64,000 nucleotides of DNA from Ulota crispa (lineage: Eukaryota; Streptophyta; Bryopsida; Orthotrichales; Orthotrichaceae). The first letter of the stretch is position 1. Each line of letters starts with the position of its first letter. The notes beneath the pieces are model-generated. The model was not told the origin of the DNA. It ran no database searches and saw nothing but the letters and a program-made list of their open reading frames with translations. The position numbers and the translations under genes were made by a program. Below, in pieces: positions 11,431 to 22,496 of the stretch. The stretch is taken from contig OY987247.1 in the NCBI GenBank assembly GCA_963920765.1, positions 8,404,471-8,468,470 on the forward strand, written 5' to 3'.

Positions 11431-13034
11431 AGAACCACAGAAGGATAACAGCCGCTAGAGAATCTAAACTTCTGATATAAACTATGGTGAAAATAATCAT
11501 TTGTTCCTTAGTTTAGTTGTTACAATTGTTGTTGTATATTTGAAACCTCATTTGTGGTTCTAGACTTAATCAAGGTCTCCAAACCCAAATCTGAATGCAA
11601 ATTTTCCAAGTTCAACTTATTGATGGTAAGTATACAAAATTTACCCCGCCATGGTGTGCATGTATCAAACCTTCGATGTGTACATATCAATTCCCAACTT
11701 TTATTGAAGAGTACCTATTGCTTTTATACCTTGATAGCTCAGCATGAAAGACCTATTTTCATTGTCTGATTTCTTTCCATGTTGTAGGCAATGAGTAGAG
11801 AGGTTGAAGAAAACAATAGGAAGTTAGATAAGTGAAATGGTAATATTATTGGTCAAATTTTGAGTTTGTTGAGTAAAAATTGGCTTACTTTTTACAATGT
11901 CTTCATCGGGTATTGCATTTAGGGTGCCCCACACTAATTTTTGACATTTTACACAATATAAATATTTACTGCTACTACAGTCATTTTCATCAATAATTAT
12001 GCAATGAACATTTTTTAAAGGGCTTGACAACAACAACATTGCAAAATTAATAAATTACGAGCATTCAAGATGTGAACCATGTGAAATTCAAGAATTGCCT
12101 CCAAGTGGTCAAGTGATGATTGGCATGAGGTAATTTTTTAGGGTAAGGTAACGTAAATGCAATATTCAATATAGATGTAGTATAAAGTTTACATGCAATT
12201 TTGATTGCATGTACTCAAGTAGACCAATTAAAAGTGAGAAATGTTGGATTTTGCCGATGAAGTTCAGATCTCTTGGCAGACAAGGTGTAGGTGAAGAATA
12301 TGTTGGCCAAAATGTGGGAACGTGTTGTGATGGGTGAGAGGAATGGGAACATGCATAATTACAACATGTAGGGTAAGGGCTTCACGTAAGAGGCATTCTC
12401 ATGTTTAAGTCATTGGGAACAAGGGTAAAGCTTGAATAACTAGCTAGTGCCGCAATTGTGGGATTGCGTATGCGGAAGGCCAGAGGCCGTTAGCTTGTGT
12501 AAATGTTGCTTGAAGAAAATATTGCCACTAGTCTTTTTTGTTGCCAAGAGTGGTGATGCTGAGAAAAATTATCTTTTTAGAGAGAGTTTGATTCTTACCA
12601 TAGCTAAGCCCCTAACAGCACTAGCAAACTCTTTCACCATAAACTTTTGTCCTAGCAGCTGCAGAATCTGATCAACATGATCAGAAATGTGATTTTCAAT
12701 GTACTACAAATAGTCTATCTCAAGGTTGTGAAGTTCCACAAGTTGAATAGTTGGTGTCAAACCTAGCTATTTTTTGGTGTTTCCCACTAGATAACTTTGG
12801 TAGGGTTCATCCATAACTCAACCACTTTTGCAATTTATCAAGTATGATAATTCTATCACCCACCTCTAGAGGTGGTTGACTACTCAAACTAGTTATGGTC
12901 TCTTTTTATAAAAATTACCAAGTGATCTTATAGCTCTCTTCTAGCACGCTAACCTCCTCTCACTACTAAATCCTAAACACAAAATTACGCAAATTTTGTG
13001 ATATTGAAAAGGGTAGGGACAATAGGGTGTGATA
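11431..13034. other. Centre of fold-back element with captured repeats
   Basis: Holds the right half of MITE E (about 11540-11698, ending …ACATATCAATTCCC), a decayed MITE F (about 11905-12174), and repeat Y copy 2 (about 12360-12550, matching 4370-4560). The rest is AT-rich. There is no long open frame and no transposase. Confidence 0.6.
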
Positions 13035-13966
13035 TTAACCCCTAAAGGACCGTGGCCTTTATCTTGTCAAAAGACACTCAAAACTGTAATTTCTATGGCA
13101 AAGTGTAAAAATGTTTGAAAACTGGTCATTTTGCATATCTAACCATGGATCTTTTCCTAGACTAGTATAAAAACATGTCCTACAAAACTCAAGAACTTTG
13201 ACCAAATAGATTGGATGATGATTGCATTTAAAGTGCAAAAAACAAGTTTTTTGCACCTTGCATGACTATGTTATTTAACTTTGAACATTTTAACTTTAAT
13301 TTTTTGCACCATAAAGTTTGGAACTTTACTTTTTTTGTGGTGGGAAGTTGAGTTGGTAATCTTGGGAAAAGAATTAGAACAAAAAGTACTTAAGTTTCAT
13401 TCTTTAAAAAATCATTAGGTAGAAGAAGGTATGAGATTGAACAAAAACTTAAATTGCTAATAACCATGCAATGGAATTGAATAATCCCAATAGTGAGGTT
13501 GTCCTAGAAAGCAAACTTCACCCTCTCCAAAAAAAAATTTGAAAAAATGTTAAACTTGCATTCAAAAAAGAAGTTTATAAGTTATTTTTCAAGAAGATGC
13601 TTGAATTGCCCTAAAAACAAGATTGTCCATAACTTTCTCATGAGTAGTCCAAATGGAATGAGTCAAAGCTTCAGATGTTGATAAAGATGTAATCTAGGAG
13701 AAAAAAAAATTAAAAATATATTTCAAGTTTTTGTACAAATTTTTTTGCTGCCCAAACTCCCAAAATTTGTGCTTATTTGGGCATAACTTTTGCTCCCTAG
13801 CATCAATTGGAAAAAAACAAGGAATTTTTTTTTGATTCCCCAAAAGTAAATGTGTATTCCTACCTTCAAAAAAAGTTTCAAAAAAACAAGATAAAAATTG
13901 AGGCCGTAGGTACTTACTTGAAATCCTATTTGTTCCCCGTAGGGGCAATGGTCCTTTAGGGGTTAA
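13035..13966 (-). mobile_element. TTAA-flanked element, family C copy 2, complete
   Basis: 932 bp with TTAA at 13035-13038 and 13963-13966 and ends TTAACCCCTAAAGGACC on both sides. It is inserted in the ATATC/GGTGTGATATTAAAG repeat DNA of the fold-back element, whose units contain TTAA targets. It has no transposase. Confidence 0.8.
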
Positions 13967-14765
13967 AGAGGTACGGTGTGGTATTAAAGAAGGTACAATA
14001 TGATATTAAAGAGGTCAAATGTGATATTACAAAAGTCACTATCATTGTATCCATAATATCGCAGAGAATGGAGATGTGATATTGAAGAGGTTAGGATGTG
14101 ATATTACAGAGGTAATTGAGATTTTAGTAGTATGATTAGTAGTAACATTAACTTCTTTTATATCACACCCCACCTCTTTAATATCACACCTTCCCTCTTT
14201 AGTATCACACCATAACCTCTTTAGTATCACACCATAACCTCTTTATTATCACACCATAACCTCTTTATCATCACACCATAACCTCTTTATCATCACACCA
14301 TAACCTCTTTATCATCACACCATAACCTCTTTATCATCACACCATAACCTCTTTATCATCACACCATAACCTCTTTATCATCACACCATAACCTCTTTAT
14401 CATCACACCATAACCTCTTTAGTAACACACCATAACCTCTTTAGTAACACACCATAACCTCTTTAGTAACACACCATAAGCCCTTTAGTAACACACCATA
14501 AGCCCTTTAGTAACACACCATAAGCCCTTTAGTAACACACCATAACCTCTTTAAGTTTTAACACTCACTAATGGGGGCACATTTTATGTCCTGGAGCTTG
14601 AACCCTTTTTCTCAACATGAATGTAGTGCCACTAAGCTCGAGTGGCTGAGTTGGCAGGCTCTCTAGCCCGGGTCTCCCACAGGTACCCGCCCTCAACCAG
14701 CAGGTCAGGCTCGGGTGGCCCAGGGTCCGGGGCATGTCCTTCCATGACCTTTTTGGTATTCCCTA
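13133..14765 (-). repeat. Right arm of fold-back element
   Basis: Reverse complement of the left arm, with a handful of substitutions in the outer cap and one extra 22-bp repeat unit by hand count. The identity implies either recent formation or ongoing gene conversion. Confidence 0.9.
14185..14560 (-). repeat. 22-bp tandem array, right arm
   Basis: Mirror of the left-arm array, with the same block order of unit variants and one more GATGAT-type unit by hand count. Confidence 0.85.
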
Positions 14766-15004
14766 CCCATGCCCTTTCATAAAGTGGCCTTACACTCCAA
14801 TATACCCCATAAATAAGCAGTTGATCATTTATCAAGGAAAGTAGAGAATAAAGCTCACTAAACCTAAGGTGAATAGTGAATGAATAATGGCTTGAAGGGC
14901 CCTTGCTAGACATGGCACAACCCAAAATCTAGAGACGATTTTGAGAGGGGCCTGAGCATATTTCATCCAGTTTGAGCGCGTTGGAGTCACCAATGAAGAT
15001 GCTC

Positions 15005-16017
15005 TTGTGACATCCTGGAGGCATGGCAATGATAACATCCCCACTCCACCTTTAGGGCAAAGGTGGGGAAGTTGTGGTAAAATTTTGTGTAAATATTTGG
15101 ACCAGACTTGTGAATGACATCCGCACTCGTCATGTCTTCCAACTCTCTCTACATCACATTTGCAAAAGGCATCCCTTTCCGGGACACGCCCTAAAATAAC
15201 AAATGACAAAAAATAAAATAACAATGACAACTTGAAAAGAAACACACCAAATTTGTGCAAAAATCTAAGCAGCACATATAAAATGTTGTTTTTGCAAATA
15301 GGCAAGGTTCAAAACAAGATAAGTGGGAGTCAAAAAACGGCCCAAAATACACGCAATCAACAAAACCCCATTGCTTGCCTTAGTTTAAAGGTCAAGTTGA
15401 GATGCTTTAAGATCTCTAAAAATGGCAAAATGATGGCCTTGTTAAGTGTGCAATCTTTGTAACGACCTCTATGGTCCCTATGAGCAATCGGCCTTGGAGT
15501 TACCAAGGAAGTGGGAGCGTGTGATCAAAGAGGTTCTTTGCAAGAGGGATGAAAGAACTGCATAAAAATTGGTCAAAAAGTTAGTCACAATTGCTAATCA
15601 AGTTAATAGAAACTAGCTCTCTAAGCTATCCAAGTATTAGAGAAAAATGAGCTCAAGAGAAGGCCCCTACATCTTAACAAACCACCTTATTTATTGAGAA
15701 AGGAGAAGCATAGGTAAGGTACCTACACAAGGGTCTTTACCTTTTGTGAAGTACTCAAATGTACTATGGTACATAACAAAAGGATTGATGATGGAAAACA
15801 ATATTATAACATGGCAACAACAAATGTAAGGACCTTTATTGGGACACAAGAATAAACTAGGATTAGAATTCATAATCAAACAAGGACACTCATCAAACAA
15901 AAAGCATATGACACTGTAAAAAGAATTTATTCTCATGAAGTACTTATAAGCTAGTTTAGGGAATTAGTCTCTAATATTGCCCGATTGTGCTTGGTTGTAC
16001 ATTTGTTGACGCATAAC
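15005..16017. other. Intergenic, nothing firm
   Basis: Moderately mixed composition. Overlapping open frames of 157 residues (minus, 14832-15305) and 76 residues run partly through a MITE and match nothing. TGTAACGACCTC at 15458 resembles an LTR start, but no partner was found. Confidence 0.35.
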
Positions 16018-16796
16018 TTAACTCCTAAAGGACCAAAGAGCCTAATATATATGGCCAAAGGGGGTGCTTGGAGGTGTGAAAGTATACAAAAGAAGTATTT
16101 TTAGCTCAAATTTTGGTTTGCCACTCAAGTCCAAATGGAGTTGTTAGTTCAAGAAAATTTTCTGATCGGCTTGTTGTTCCTTGAAGCGCCTCCTTTGCTC
16201 TAGATTCTACATGGAATATGGAAAATATTCTATTTTTCCAACAATTAGGAGAAGAATGTCTTTGAGCAAACAAAGGTAGCTGCTTAGAGAGCAGATGGGA
16301 TGGGTGCTCTCACATCTTGTATTGTACAAGGGAGAAGTTTGGTGATGTGTCACTTTTTTTTTTCTTGATTTGGGCAAGGTTTTTGTAGTTCTAAAGTAAG
16401 GAGCTAGTGGAATCTAACTACTTTGAGTGACCATATCTTTTGGAGTTTTTATCCATTTGTGGAGTTTTCTTTCCATCAAATACAACAAGACACAATCTCA
16501 TGGGATTAGCCATTAGGCAAATCTTTTTTTTGAGAAAATATTACAGGAAAGTCTAAAATTCAAATTTTGAACTATTGCCTAAATTGAAAAATATGAGATT
16601 CTCAACGGTGGGGATTTTGCAAATTTACTTGGATTTGAAATCAAATCTGTTTAAACATTTAATTTATAGTTGGGTATAGAATGACCGGTTTGAATTATGT
16701 GATTACTTGTTCAACTTTCCAAAAACTCCTAAAATGTGTTAAAGATTTCATGTTGGAGGTATGCTGAATTTTCTTAGCAAGACGCTTAGGGGTTAA
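16018..16796 (+). mobile_element. TTAA-flanked element, family K copy 1
   Basis: TTAACTCCTAAAGGACC at the left and GACGCTTAGGGGTTAA at the right, with TTAA at 16018-16021 and 16793-16796. It is almost identical by eye to copy 2 at 31717-32491, with only scattered substitutions, implying recent mobility. About 779 bp, non-coding. Confidence 0.85.
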
Positions 16797-18490
16797 TGCA
16801 TAACGCAACAAAAAAAACCCCTCCCTCATGCCACCTGCAGTATGAAGGCCCTGCCTTCAAGCCAGGGCCCTCATATCAAGGGAGGTCTTTTGGACGGGCT
16901 TCTCATTATCAAATATCAATATCAAATATCAATCTGTAGGGAGACCAAATTTTAATTACATGCTAACTGAGTTCTTTTTTGACAATTGTCTAAACAAAAT
17001 GAAAGATGGCAAATGCACTTCCGACCACAAAATCATGGTTTGGGGAAATCAACTAAATTAGGTCTTGATCCTACTAATTTTTAATTTAACTTAAACTTTA
17101 AGTTGAAGAAACGAGTTGAATATAATATTTAAGAATTGGAAATCAACCTATGAACTTGTACATGGTAAGGAAATTTTTTGACCTTCTTAACAAAAATTAG
17201 TACTCTTATGAGCAAGTGAAAATAACAAACCTGAGCCATTTGGGATCATAATACAAACAAATTTATCTACATTGGTGTTGCTGCAATCCTTCATTTTCAA
17301 TTGTCTAAACCAACACTACAAGAAAATGTTGTCAATTTGGTCATTTTTTGTAGATTCAGACGTGTCAATTTGGACATTTTTTTGTCAATTTAAATGTGTC
17401 AATTTGGACAATGTTTCCTTTTAGTGCAATGAATCCATTCAAATAAATGAACCCCTTTTATATGCTAAGCAAGCAAGTGGGTTTTAAAAGTTAGGATTGT
17501 GCAAATTTTAAATCAGTTGGTTCCTTGTTGTGGGTAAAAGAGGAGAATTAAATATGAAGTCTATCTTCTACTTGTGGAGCTTTTGCTATCTGACAATCTT
17601 TTTATGGCTTTAAGCTTCAAACCACCACACAGTAGCTTGAAAAAAGTTTTAGGGAATTGTGGAGTATGATTGCTTGAAAATGAAGTCATAATCTTCAAAC
17701 ACTATCCTAATCTCTTTGTTTTGGCTAAATTGGGAAAATTCAATGTGTTGTTGGTATCGTTTGTGAAAAATCATAATTTTATCCAAAATTTGATAACTAG
17801 GGTTAGAATGAACTTGAATAAAAAAAATTATAAGTATTGATGAGAATTATTTTGGAGGGACTAGATGAAATTTTAATAATATAATTTATGATGCAAGCTC
17901 TCTTTGAAAACTTGTTGCCAAGTTTAGATGTCTCTACTCTAATTTGGAGGGATAATTGACATTTGGTTTAAATGATGGTTGTAAAGAAATCTTTGAGGAA
18001 GCTTCATGCACCAAAATTTGACTTGCATGCTTCATTAATGTAATAACTAGATTCCAAAAATTGAGTGAACTTCCAATTTGGAATCCTTGAATTTTTTGAA
18101 GGCTATATGATGGACCCAAGACAATGGGGCCTAGCCTTTATCAAACCAAACAAACCAAACATTAGAAATCAACAATGAATCTCATCAACAGTAAAAAAAC
18201 AAATCGTGATATAAAAGAAATTAAAGTTTAGGAAATCAATCGAGTGTAAAAAAAATTAAGAGGTTACAAAACGACACAAAAAGACATATCTTGGACTTCA
18301 CCAATTACAAAACATAAACATTGATTGAACTCAAATAGAAGTGGAAGTTCACCTAGTTCCATAAAAAAATCTCTCTCCGGATTGTGCTCACTATACTTTC
18401 TTTCAGGGAATCCACACCCTTGCATGCAATCCTTGATGCACCAAGTGTTTCCATTTGTTTTTGGAGAGCCCTCAAAATTCTTGTTCCCCA
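16797..18490. other. AT-rich intergenic DNA
   Basis: Nothing firm apart from a GC-rich hairpin (GGCCCTG…CAGGGCCC, near 16843-16872) and a short tandem of GTCAATTTGG words at 17330-17410. No gene was recognised. Confidence 0.4.
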
Positions 18491-18605
18491 CTCTTGCTCT
18501 TCAAGTGTGCTTCACAAATAGTCATTTGGCCCCAAAAATAATTATTTGACCAACCATCAAGTGGAGTATAGGATAAAGCTCACTAAACTTCAAATGAATA
18601 AGATA
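18491..18605. mobile_element. Decayed fragment of MITE family D
   Basis: Resembles the middle of D elements ('ataaagctcactaaact' preceded by a 'tcttcaa' block). Neither terminus survives. Confidence 0.45.
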
Positions 18606-19699
18606 GACATACCCATACCCAACCGTTTAAGGGTTTGGGTTATCTCATGGTATCGGAAAATCCCAGAAAAAAATCTGTAGAGTTAGTCTTTCAACAAGCT
18701 ATCATGGAATGTAATTTTTGTGGAAAAAAGTATTGTACATTATTTTAAATTAAAGAGCAAAGTTGCAGCTCATAAGGTCCCTATTAGCAACTCTAAACTA
18801 ACCTTGAAATTGCTTGGATGTGTTCCTATAATGACACTTGACGGTCCCAGTTCCAACCTTCTCAAAGTAGGTTAGCACCTCATATATGGCAAAATTTGCT
18901 TGTGCAAATAGCATTCACTCCTCCACTTTGGGTTCAAGGGTGGACGATGAACACCTAGAGTTTGAAATTAAAAAACATTTGAGAATGGGTGTGTTTACCT
19001 TAATGATTGCAAGGACCATTGCTTGACATGCTCAAGTTGAATGTCAAGAGAACATTTTGCCAGACCTGAGCATTTATCGTCCAAGTAGTGCATGTGCAGG
19101 GCCCTGCACGTGCGTGGGTGCGGATACTCTCAGGGGGTCCATGCCACGGTAGAACCAGGCATTCATCGGGAATGTTTCTTGGTGGGACTAGCTTGGGTGG
19201 GACGGTTGAAGGAAAGGACATGTCCATCAAGTTCAGTAATTGCTCTTTCTACTTTACAATTAAACAATTCATTGACATGTTTCAAAAAGGATAAGAAAAA
19301 GGTTCAAAAAGCGTCGTTCCTCCACCCAGAGTTTCTTGTTTGAGTGATTTACTTTTCTTTTCTGGTGAAAAGTGATTCGATCATACTTGAAGGCAGGGTT
19401 CTTTTTCTTAGAAAATTTTAGCCTAAATCTCACCTTGGCTACCATTACACCAAAAGAATTGGGTGATGCAGTGGATGAAATTGTCAAATCAGTCCGCAAG
19501 CAATCATCAAGTTCGTCAAAACTTGGATGAAAGTTACTAATTAGTAAATTTTATGGATGAATATGTACAAATTGTTAATCCTTTCCAATGCTACCCAATT
19601 TTTTCTTACCTGCTTGTATTCTTGGATGCAAGTTGTTCTATCTTGACCCAAAAAAAACTTGCTCGAAGGGGCTACTTAGGGCTGGGGTGAGTTGACATC
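18606..19699. other. Intergenic with a GC-rich patch and repeat Z
   Basis: 19085-19230 is distinctly richer in GC and open in several frames, with no recognisable protein. 19505-19650 resembles part of repeat Z at 3050-3190. The origin of the GC patch is unknown. Confidence 0.35.
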
Positions 19700-20659
19700 T
19701 TAACCCCTAAAGACCAGGGGTGTTTTTTGAGAAAAAATCTTAGAAACTGTCAACTTTTAGTGCATTGCCCAAAATTTAAAATAAAAGTCTTTTTTCTCAA
19801 TTTCAACCATACAAAAGTATGTCAAATAGATAAGTTAATATGTGCAAAAAAATTCAGCCCATTTGACCACGTTAATTGTAAGATTATAACATTTGAAGTG
19901 AGAAAAATAGCTTTTTTTCATTCCTGCAAAACAAGGTCAGCAGACTTTGACCCTTCCCAGAGTAAATTCTTTGCTCTACACAAATTTGAGCTTTTTGACC
20001 ATTCACAAGTATATGATGTTAGGTTCACTCATGAAATTTTCAGATGCAAATATAGAGTCTAGCTTATTCTAAATCATCCTCCAATGTAAGAAGGTTTAGT
20101 GAATTGGCAATACATTAGTCATTCATTCATGATTTCTTGTGCAATGTAGAAGTCTTCTATTTGAAATCTGAAAGGTAAAAAATTGGAGACAAACATTTGA
20201 AGTATGTGAAAAAAAATTTCAAGAGTTTTAGATTTATAAATTGAAAGATAATAGGGCTTGAAGTTAGAGGATTTTTTTTTCTTGAAGCTGCCCGAACATA
20301 GTTAACAAAGTTTGACTCCCTTTAGAATGTGATGTGAGTCCTCAATTTGTTTATTTTTTTAACAATTGTACACCATGTTTTTTTTAGTTACATACTTGCC
20401 AAATTTCAAAAGTTAATGAGAGGTTTAGCATAAAATTCTCCAAAGATGCCCAAACTGCTCGAGCTACCCAAAGTCTTTTGAGCAACATAACTTTTGAACT
20501 GAGCATCCGATTGGGGAAAAATTTACATTTCCACTTGGGGGATACAAATTTGTACCTTGCGTAACAATTTTGAGAATATCCAATAAAAATTAACTCCATA
20601 TGACCCTACCCAAGTTCTCAAGTGGCTGTTGGATGGCCACTTGGTCCTTTAAGGGTTAA
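19700..20659 (+). mobile_element. TTAA-flanked element, family L copy 1
   Basis: TTAACCCCTAAAGACCAGG at the left and GGTCCTTTAAGGGTTAA at the right, with TTAA at 19700-19703 and 20656-20659. The interior matches the reverse complement of 44467-45408. The 111-residue frame at 19727-20062 covers its left third and is rich in Lys, Phe and Cys, with no known domain. Confidence 0.8.
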
Positions 20660-20768
20660 TTACCCCTCTACCTAGATGAATGGGGTTTGGTTTTGCTAAG
20701 GGCTAGTTTCCATTATATCATAAAATAGCAATTGCAAAGGATACAAGTGTATAAGACCATAAATTCCG

Positions 20769-20918
20769 TTAACCCTTAAACGTCTTGACCGCCCTCTATG
20801 GCCATATGTCCACCGTATATTGATTTGGCAAAACGCGTTGTTTAGCAATTTGATTGTGAGGGTATTTTCAAAAAATACAGTCCTGTAGCTCAGCTCCCAA
20901 GGGCCGTTTAGTGGTTAA
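20769..20918. mobile_element. Short TTAA-flanked MITE, family M
   Basis: 150 bp, TTAACCCTTAAACG to CGTTTAGTGGTTAA, with TTAA at both borders. It is among the smallest members of the TTAA group. Confidence 0.65.
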
Positions 20919-21159
20919 TTCACACTTGAGTTATTCATTCAAGTATGTAATTGCTAAATATACAATGAGAAATTCAAATGTAATTATGTTAAAAACTAAA
21001 AACTACTTACATTCTTATAACACTTATGAAATTTTCAAGTACGTTGTTGATACAAAAATATAGTTTTTTAAATGTAAAAAATAAAGCTTTTATACAATTA
21101 TTGACTTGTAATTCATCTTAATATAATATATACAAAAGAATCTCTTATTGGGTGAAATG
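20919..21159. other. AT-rich spacer
   Basis: Nothing recognised. Confidence 0.3.
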
Positions 21160-22170
21160 TAAAATAGAGTAGAGTACAAGTTTAACTCAATTTATAAGTG
21201 AAATAAAGTAAAATTTGGGGGCACGGGGATAGGGGCACAAGGTTAGGGGGGCATGGAAATAGGGGACACATGGATAAGAGGCACGGGGATAGGAGGCACG
21301 GGGATTGGAGGCACGGGGATAGGAGGCACGGGGATTGGAGGCACGGGGATAGGAGGCACGGGGATTGGAGGCACGGGGATAGGAGGCACGGGGATAGGGG
21401 GCATGGGGATAGGGGGCATGGGGATAGGGGCACAAGGATAAGGGGGACGGGGATAGGGGCACAAGGATAAGGGGGACGGGGATAGGGGCACATGAATAGT
21501 GGGCATAGGTATAGTGGCATGAGGATAGGAGGTGATTTGGCATAGAGTTGATACATCACCCTATCAACCCTTTGATACAATGGGTGTGTATACTAGCCGT
21601 TATAAATAATAGAATACAACATTTTCTATATATAAAAAACACAACCAAGCATAGAATACACAACCAAGAACAAAGATTGGCTGAGAGAGAGTGTCATGGT
21701 GCAACTTCTAGTGACATGTTTGTCCTTTTATAGGGGAGAAAGGACTACATGCATAGAGTGGAGAGAGAGGTACATGCATAAAGTGGTTTAAACTGAGGCT
21801 TTACTTTGAATCAAGTTAGTGGCGTTTGTGAGTTTGCTAATCACTCATGGTAATTGGCCACATTTGTAAAAAGACTGCTAGCCCAAAATTTGCTTGTTAC
21901 AAGGACATTCATGTTGCCTCCGTTGGTACAACGAGTACCTACACTTGTATATACATACTAGTTTAGGTACTCGTTGTACCAATAGGTGTAATTGCAATCT
22001 TAGAAGTACCATCAAAAGACAGGGTCCTAGGGTACTGAAGGAACTGCTTGGTTTGAATCCTAGATAAACTAGCTCTATTCCTCCTCATCAAATTTCAACC
22101 TAGGAAACATTCTCAAAATAGAGAATTACTAGAAGTTGCACCTTTTACATTCTATTTTTACATTATTTTT
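21160..22170 (+). repeat. Dispersed repeat U copy 1, with minisatellite
   Basis: The flanks of the minisatellite, the GTACAACGAGTACCT hairpin and the 'ttgcaccttttacattct' block recur in inverted order at 51165-51640. The element type is unknown. The 18-bp hairpin stem (about 21926-21980) has a loop of about 20 bases. Confidence 0.5.
21217..21495 (+). repeat. 15-bp G-rich minisatellite
   Basis: Units GGCACGGGGATAGGA and GGCACGGGGATTGGA alternate to make a 30-bp higher-order repeat near 21275-21395, with looser units at both edges. The unit length is a multiple of three, so five-residue repeat peptides run open in several frames on both strands; these are shadows, not genes. The regular GGGG runs give the strand G-quadruplex potential. 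Confidence 0.9.
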
Positions 22171-22496
22171 TAACCAACAAAGCAAGTAGCTCCATGATTC
22201 ATGTGGTGGTTAACAATAAAGTACAATGGGTCACTATAAGTACACCACAACATTTTTCTCAACCAACTAGTTGGTAAACCAATTTAGCAAAGCTAAATGA
22301 GTAATGGTGACTCAATTTAGCATAGGTTAAAATTGGTATTAAAAAATCCATTTAGCATCCATTTAGCATCCGTTTAGCATAAGAAATCCATTTTGCGGAT
22401 ATTTAGCATAAATAAGTCCATTTGGCATTCATTTACCATCCATTTACCATCCATGTAACATCCATTTAGCATCCATTTTGCATAGGTTGAGATTTA
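22171..22496. repeat. Degenerate CATCCATTTAG tandem array
   Basis: About 22345-22490 is built of 11-12-bp words (CATCCATTTAG, CATTTACCATC). A similar short run lies at 23965-24015, so the family B element inserted between them may have split a longer array. Confidence 0.6.

Larger units (their letters stand above)
9819..14765. mobile_element. Giant fold-back (long inverted repeat) transposon
   Basis: The left arm 9819-11430 and right arm 13133-14765 are near-perfect inverted copies of about 1.6 kb, separated by a 1.7-kb centre. The outer ends are TAGGGAATACCAAAAA and the inverse. CCCATG (ACCCATG allowing one shared base) flanks the whole at 9813-9818 and 14766-14771. Each arm contains, from outside in, a GC-richer cap, a 22-bp tandem array, short ATATC-rich DNA and a TTAA element (complete on the right, truncated on the left). 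The centre carries fragments of MITEs E and F and repeat Y. There is no transposase ORF. Long arms and a 6-9-bp duplication would suit a fold-back or Mutator-like origin. Confidence 0.85.
9739..15004. mobile_element. Harbinger-type MITE, family D copy 3, split by fold-back element
   Basis: The host MITE is in two pieces, 9739-9818 and about 14766-15004. Its ends are GAGCATCTCTAGTAGTC and a decayed inverse ending GATGCTC. The pieces join at CCACCCATG / CCCTTTCATAAAGTGG, the same order as in the intact copy at 6402. The 4.9-kb fold-back element is inserted between them. Confidence 0.75.

Noticed and set aside
10332..14230. Identical 62- and 84-residue open frames present twice
   Set aside because: They are the same DNA in the two arms of the inverted repeat, running through tandem units and a non-coding TTAA element; no protein family or start context supports translation.
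14832..15305. 157-residue minus-strand open frame
   Set aside because: Its C-terminal part lies in a family D MITE and the rest matches nothing; composition is not gene-like.
15458..16012. Possible solo LTR (TGTAACGACC start, TTGTTGACGCA end)
   Set aside because: No matching 5-bp duplication, no internal primer-binding site or second copy; the TG…CA limits alone are weak.
21182..21580. Open frames of 60-130 residues with five-residue repeats (proline- or glycine-rich)
   Set aside because: They come from the 15-bp minisatellite, whose unit length keeps several frames open on both strands.
22045..22060. GGTTTGAATCC resembling a tRNA B box
   Set aside because: Surrounding sequence does not fold as a tRNA and no A box is present.
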